Assembly: GCF_022605165.1 (NCBI RefSeq)
Contig: NC_063069.1
Coordinates: forward strand, 1,984,001 to 2,048,000
Direction of reading: 5' to 3'
DNA from: Purpureocillium takamizusanense
Lineage: Eukaryota; Ascomycota; Sordariomycetes; Hypocreales; Ophiocordycipitaceae
DNA: 64,000 nt
This document shows, in pieces, positions 58,251 to 64,000 of the stretch. A program made the position numbers and the translations under genes. A model generated the notes under the pieces. The model was not told the origin of the DNA. It saw only the letters and a list, made by a program, of their open reading frames with translations, and did no database searches. Each line of letters starts with the position of its first letter. The first letter of the stretch is position 1.

Positions 58251-61200
58251 GCTGAGGTCGCTCTCATGCGATGGCTGCCCAAGAACATGCAGGGGGGAGT
58301 AATTCTCATATATATCACGGACATGAGGCGGCGCATTCCTAAACACCTTTCTACTCATCCAGCGAATTAGTATTCGACACGATCCCAAGTTGGGCGGCCG
58401 CAACGTCAATACCCATTATGCTCGACAAGCAGCTCCTCTTGGTGCGGCTGAGGATGCTTCAACTACAAAGCTTGGGTGGTCGATACCCGATCTCACTTGC
58501 AGAATTATCTGCCGTGTCACGGGGCGACGACTGCGGAACCAGGCTTGCGCATTTAAGGGTTTGCAACCACGCCGCATCTCGCGTGCTGCAACAGCACAGC
58601 CGAACCGTTTGTCACCCTGCATTGCGAGCGACAGATTGTCCTATGCAAGTAGCCACCGGGCTGCAATGTTTCTGCGCGACTTTTTGGGGTCCTGTAGCCC
58701 CCAAACACCCAGGCCGCTTGACAGACAGGGACAGACAGCGGCTGGCTTGGCTTGCATCTTGAATGCAGCACCGGTGGCTGTATGACGCTATTCTAAGACG
58801 AAAGCAAGGTGTCACGTCCCACCAGGCACGCCTCTATTGCGGCCGATGAAGAGTGACGAGGATGGGGGCGCTGGCCATCGTCCCTGTGAAGACTAGCGCC
58901 TCTCTCGCTCTCGCCCTGCTGCAGGGCACCTCTGGTCACCTCCTCTCTCGGCTCCGGCAGGCAAACACCGATTTCAAAGCTTTATGCCTGCCGTTGGCAA
59001 TGATGTGGCTTTTGGTCTGTGTCGATAGCGGCTAACACGCGGGCGTCTTGTTTTGAAGAAACAATGTCTTGCAAGGCCTCACAACCGACCACATATCTTG
59101 TGACTGCTCGTGCTCACACTTGCTCTAAATGGCGCATCACTCATGTACCTTTCGTGCCTCAGGCCATGGCCACATCGTTCCGTTTGACATCCCATTTGCC
59201 TTCGTACGCACTGATAGATGACATCATGGAGTTGTGCAGGAAGCGAACCGAGGTTAGAGAGCCGGGCCGCATTTTGCTGCCCAACGCAAGGAAACCGACT
59301 GACCCGACACGGCATCCTCGCACAGCATCGCCAAGTATCCTCACAAGACACAGCAAAGGCTTTGCCAATGTCTCTGAGTCTTTCAGTCTCTTACACGTGG
59401 AGACTTAACGGCCCCGGAAGGCATGACGCCGCTCCCCCGGACTGAACGATGTCGGCGTCCCCGTGCTCGTGGATATTTTCCTCACAGCCGCATTCTATTT
59501 GTGGGGATGCACAGCGTAGGGCCGTTAGGAAAAGAAGTCGCCGAAGCATTCCGGTCCATGCATGCCAAGCGCTGCATCTGCCTCTTCGGGGCATAGCACT
59601 GGGTGTGTTGCGGATTTTGGAAACAGCAGCAGAGCTGGATGTACAGGTACAAACGATGGCACAACGAGCCAAGCGAGCGGGCCGCAACAAAACACCAAGG
59701 TCTGCTGGCATCAGGCATCTCGCTGGGTGAACCGCATCCTAGGGTCTGAGTTGATGCGATCACATCAGGGTGCGGGCAAGGCTAAGCATGTACCATGCCT
59801 CACGCCCGCATCAAAGGATGCCAGGCCGTTGGCCACGGGTATTCGCGAAAGGGGGGCGTGTGCATCTTCTAACGCAAGACTGCAGGTACATGCCGGCTTC
59901 GAATCCTTTGTACCTCTTGGGGCACCCCATGGGGGGAGGCTCATCCACGTCGTGGGAAAGGGGCGTGTAGATGCGCACTGACAGCTGCTGTCATGGTTGG
60001 GTTCGGGGATAAATTCGACAAGGGCCGACCTAGAGTCGATGACATCCTCATCGAGCCGATGATGCGACCATTCTATGATCCGTAAGTGCATCTCGGCCTT
60101 TGCCGAAGCGGAAAACGCTAGACAGTTCACCTCGACCAGCGGGCTGAGGGCAAAGACAACTTTTTTGTCTTGCGCGAACACACATCCCTGGCTGGCCTTA
60201 CCCTTGGCGCGGGGTTCAGTGGTAGTGTCCTGCGGCGCGAGATCCTGCTTACACTTTCGCATCATCGTAAGCAGACGCTCGCAGCGGCAATCCGTAATCG
60301 GGCCTCAAGCCACCGTCTCGTAAGCTGCTGGCTTTGTCATGGATGCTTGCGCCGGCCGGTGTGGATCTCACAGCACGCGCGCCTCCCGCGAACTGACAAC
60401 GCTGACCCGTGTGTAAGTTGGGCGCGAGAGCCTGTGTAAGAGGAACGTTCACGGGGCCGTCACACTGGAGGCAGCTGTGGGACTAGACGAGCGGTCATGG
60501 CTTGGAGGCGCCGCCGTCTGCTCGTGATTCCATAACAATGGTCAACACCTCCCTCTGTGCTCTTTTCCCGGCATGTGCCGTTCCCAAGGTGGACCAACAG
60601 AGGGAATGGCGCGAGAGGGAGATAGAGACAAAGAGACTTGGACACTGCAGATCGGGTAAGGCTCGGGGCGACCGCCGCTCCTCTGCAGCATTGCGATCAC
60701 GGTGCGTGCAAGACTTTCGGCCGCCTGCGGCCCCGGGAGTCGTATCGCATCCCCGACCGATAGACTGAAGACGAGATGGAACCCGCTTACGGCAGACGGC
60801 CCGGGCGGACGAGAGAGCGTTCCGCCGGGGGGGGCAGTAACCGTCTGTCAGCACGCGCCAGGGCCGATGAGGAAGCCGCCGACACCGTCAAACTTCTAGA
60901 ATTCTGTTTGAGAAGGACCACCAACCAACCCAGCAGGGGCCGGGCCGCGGGGCTAAGGAGTCATCACTCAGGGTCAGACACGGGTAGAACTCAGCCCACC
61001 CGACAGCGAAACCGAAACCGACTGCAAAGGGTACCTGAGCCGAAGCTTCCCCGTTGTTTACAAATCGCACCTTGCGTTCTTCTTCTTATCCCCCCCACGC
61101 ACGCATCGTGAAGGGGAAGAAGGGCGAGTGCGCATCGGGGCGAGGGGCGTCCGCGTCCGCATCATGCGGCACAGAGGCACAGACGGCCGAGCAGCACAGA

Positions 61201-62810
61201 CGCACGTCGTGGGTTGTTGAGTGACGCCGCTACCTGTGCCTCTCGGTCGCGGCGCCGGGGCGGAGGGGCTTGACAGCCTGATCTCTAGGCGCGAAGGGGT
61301 TCCCTGTTGTTCACTTTCTCAAGCCGAAAACGTGGCGGGGACTAGGAGAGGAATCACGAAACGCCATCTTAGGGGGTGTTCATTCTTACAACACGCGTAG
61401 GCGGAGGCCGGTGATTCCGGTTGCGGTTCTTGTGGTTTGATTGACCCCGTCAGGCTAGCTGAACCTCTAAGCTGTTGTGCCTCACTCACGCATACAGTGA
61501 TGGCTTTCTGATGAAAATGGGCCTGACGACTCCGCAATCCCCATCTTCCGGATGAAGCTCCGCCCGAGTACTCAAATGACATCTTGTCAATCGGAGACGG
61601 GGAAACATGTCTGGTTCCGCGGCGGGCGTTGGTTGATATGCAGTCTCGGGGGCTTGAAGACGCCTGATTGCGGCTAAGGCCTTGTCAGCTGTATCTCCCT
61701 AGACGCACACATATATGTACAAGACAGTTCTGATGGAAAACCCCCAACTGAGACTTTGGAGACGTGACAAAGCCAGCCGCGGCAGGACTATAGCAAGGAG
61801 TGATATGTGGTCGTGGAAGCTGCGACTGGCTCGTCATCGTCGGGAGAATTTTCTACCTAGGATCCGCGGCGACGTCCTCGGCCACAGCGCGTCTTTCACC
61901 GGTGTCAAACTGGTCGCAGCCATGAAGATGTGGTGACTTTTATTCGACAGCATTTCACTCCACGCAAGCCGCCGACTTGGAAGGGGCAACAGCCACAAAG
62001 CAAAAACAAAAACACCGTGATAGTCTAGCAGGAGTTCTCGATGATACCGATTCTGCCGTTCCGACCAACGCATCATTGGCAAAAGAGAAAATAGCTAGCT
62101 AGCTATACGTACTTCTCATGCACCTGTTCAAGCGGCGCGGCTAGGAAAGGAAAACCCCCATCTTCGAAGGGACATTGTATGCACGCAAGCAAAGCAAGCA
62201 GTCAGCCGGCCGGCCTGACCCCCGCCAATTTGCTCTGACGGATCGCCGCGGACTCCCGCGCCGGTCCTACGGGGCGGGCTAGGGGGGCCCGTCTGTTCGG
62301 CAAGCCCGTGCGCTCCGTCGTCCATCGCCGGTGCAAGTGGGGGGGGAACCCGGCCGGCCCGGGGGTTAATTACCCGTCCCCTCCCGTCCCCTCTCCTCCC
62401 CTCCGGCCGGAGCGGTAGCGCAATGGGGCGAGAAAGCAAGCAGGAGGGAGGACGGAGGAGCTGGAACAATTTTTACGGCTCGCACAACGCCATATAACCC
62501 ACCAAAGAGGGCCGAGATATTCCCTCCCCCGTACTGCACTTTTCTCCTCCACAATTCACTAACGTGTGTTCAAGCTACGCAGCCCAGGAAAAAGGAAAAG
62601 AAAGAAAAAAGTGACGAATCTCGCGCCCCCCGTTTCTCAAACAAAGCGGTGACCCACGAGTCAGGGCCGCTTCCCGCGACTCATCGACGCCCTGCTCCGC
62701 GCCACGTGTTGGGCGGACGGACGGGCGGGTGGGGGAGGCGCGCGTCGCCGCCGCCGAAGCACGGGCAGCGGACCGGCCAGTGCACGAAATTTTGAGACCG
62801 CCCGGCTCGT

Positions 62811-62840
62811 ATATATGTACGTACGTATGTATGTATGCAC
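62811..62840. repeat. GTAT/GTAC tetranucleotide microsatellite
   Basis: A run of TATA, GTAC and GTAT units in about 30 bp, in a non-coding stretch. Confidence 0.7.
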
Positions 62841-63016
62841 GCGCAAGCGTCTCGACATGCATCATGCTTAAAGTATGCTATAGACAGCACAGCACGGTAC
62901 TTTGTGCTTTCCTGTACATATGCACAATCATCAAACCACGCGCTCGCTCGCGCGCGCAAGCCCGCCCCCAGGAACCCCCCTTCTTACGTGGTTGCTATGT
63001 ATAGGCGCATGCGCAT

Positions 63017-63036
63017 CGCACCGCACCGCACCGCAC
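63017..63036. repeat. CGCAC pentanucleotide repeat
   Basis: Four tandem CGCAC units in non-coding DNA. Confidence 0.7.
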
Positions 63037-63262
63037 CTGGGCATATACCGACGCCTTTTCTGTTTGCCTGTCTGTCTGCCTGCCTCCAGCAATAGACATA
63101 TGCTTATGCCTACTGCACTAACTAACTTGGTCTGCCATTGACAAAAACAAAAAGAAGTCTCAGAGGGAGTTTTTCCAGACCGCTCATCCCGGTGCCCAAA
63201 CGGAGACGATGTCGTTCTCCTTGCGTGCTCTAGGGCCTAAGTTAGCTTAGTAGTAGACACGG

Positions 63263-63278
63263 CTTCTTCTTCTTCTTC
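63263..63278. repeat. TTC triplet repeat
   Basis: Five TTC triplets in a row, non-coding as far as can be seen. Confidence 0.65.
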
Positions 63279-64000
63279 GTTCCGTAGAGACGGGACTTTG
63301 GCAGAGGATGCACGTCACGGGGCAACGAGAACCGACCTTCACCGCCCCTCGCTCTCTTCCCGGCCGCGCCCCCGCCCCCGCCCCGATCCACAGTAACAAG
63401 AAAATCCCAGCTACGCCCGTACTTGACGTGTACTTTATACAGTTTGTACTGTCTGCTCTCTCCAATGGACACCCACAATGACCCTTTCGTGGTTCTGCTC
63501 TTTCGGGGTTACAACGGGCCTGCCTGCGAGAATGCAACGCCACCAAGCCGGGTCCGAGTCGCGCAACTACAAATGTTTGGATGCTACATAGGTAACGAGA
63601 AGGCGGCATCGTGGGTGGCGGCGGTGCGGCGGCGGCCGCCCTACGGCCCCACCGCAGCCCACCTCCGGTGTTGCCGCCACCGCGTGGGAAGAAGCAGGGC
63701 GGAGACCGCGGACCTCGCCCCGCGCACCCGCGTCGCATGGCACCACACCGCACCCGCACCGGAAGCGGCGACGCCTCCACGCTTCCATGTCCGCGGGGGG
63801 ACGTGGATGTGATGCGCGCCATCGTCACCGCGGTGCGCTCACCGCCCCATGGCATGCCACCGCTGTTGCTCACGACACACGATAGATGCGCCAGGTCCAA
63901 TTTTTTCAAAGAGAATTTCCTTATGGTATTTCTGCCATTCAGTTGAATGAGTAAAGCTAGACAGGCTGGCGCCGTCCGCCCGCTCCCTTCGCCCCTCCCC

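Larger units (their letters stand above)
58251..64000. other. 5.7-kb right-end stretch without a recognisable gene
   Basis: No frame here encodes a product I can recognise. Frames are short, Arg/Ser/Pro-rich and duplicated on both strands. I found no tRNA or 5S rRNA. From about 62.0 kb simple repeats become common: TAGC units at 62092, a GTAT/GTAC run at 62811, CGCAC units at 63017, TTC units at 63263 and a C-rich tract at 63363. A gene beginning outside the window may use the right end as its flank. Confidence 0.45.

Noticed and set aside
59901..59935. tRNA-like B-box resemblance (cttcgaatcc)
   Set aside because: No matching A box, acceptor stem or anticodon arm around it.
62341..62365. GC-rich palindrome (cccggccggcccggg) as a terminator or origin
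   Set aside because: Non-coding GC-rich sequence in a simple-repeat area; no other feature supports a function.

Overview
The window is nuclear DNA from a filamentous ascomycete, most likely a Sordariomycete and probably Hypocreales-like. The evidence is short introns (47-121 nt in most genes) with GTRNGT donors and CTRAC/CTGAC branch points, GC-rich coding sequence, wide gene-poor spacers, and a gene set of fungal housekeeping proteins plus one very large NRPS-family protein. I saw no bacterial, organellar, rRNA or tRNA signature and no intact transposon. All exon boundaries were worked out by eye from reading frames, splice signals and family motifs.

Layout. 0.6-5.7 kb: an arylamine N-acetyltransferase (+), a HRI1-family protein (-) and a CNT-type nucleoside transporter (-). 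5.7-10.3 kb: no recognisable gene. 10.3-20.0 kb: the lipid-transfer protein VPS13 (-). 21.6-23.2 kb: a mitochondrial multi-spanning protein of the TMEM69/DUF3429 type (+). 23.6-26.4 kb: the XMAP215/Stu2 microtubule polymerase (-). 28.6-30.8 kb: an SRPK-like protein kinase (-), divergent from a small uncharacterised Gly/Ser-repeat protein (+, 31.5-32.3 kb). 32.9-35.3 kb: the spliceosome-disassembly G-patch protein NTR1/TFIP11 (+). 37.5-41.8 kb: a Sit4/PP6-associated SAPS protein (+). 41.8-46.2 kb: a gene-free spacer rich in TACTGTAC and GGTACC motifs. 46.2-54.9 kb: an 8.6-kb NRPS-family protein (+). 55.4-58.3 kb: the histone chaperone RTT106 (-) and the Vps4-binding protein VFA1 (+), sharing a 356-bp divergent promoter. 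58.3-64 kb: no recognisable gene.

Most genes are unrelated housekeeping functions: membrane traffic and lipid transfer (VPS13, VFA1), microtubules (STU2), splicing (NTR1, SRPK-like kinase), chromatin (RTT106) and phosphatase signalling (SAPS). There is no biosynthetic cluster around the NRPS-family gene.

The most interesting observations are these. (1) The NRPS-family protein has an E-C-A-T-C-T domain order, but chemistry residues are changed in nearly every domain: the carrier Ser is Thr, the A7 Asp is His, and both later C domains lack HHxxxD. The frame is nevertheless open over 2870 codons, which suggests a conserved pseudo-synthetase. (2) The last long intron of the SAPS gene contains 131 coding-like codons in frame with the upstream exon, interrupted by a single TAG, so there may be an alternative acidic C-terminus. 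(3) The mitochondrial protein has a coding-like tail beyond its stop codon. (4) The octamer TACTGTAC is dense in the spacer upstream of the NRPS-family gene.
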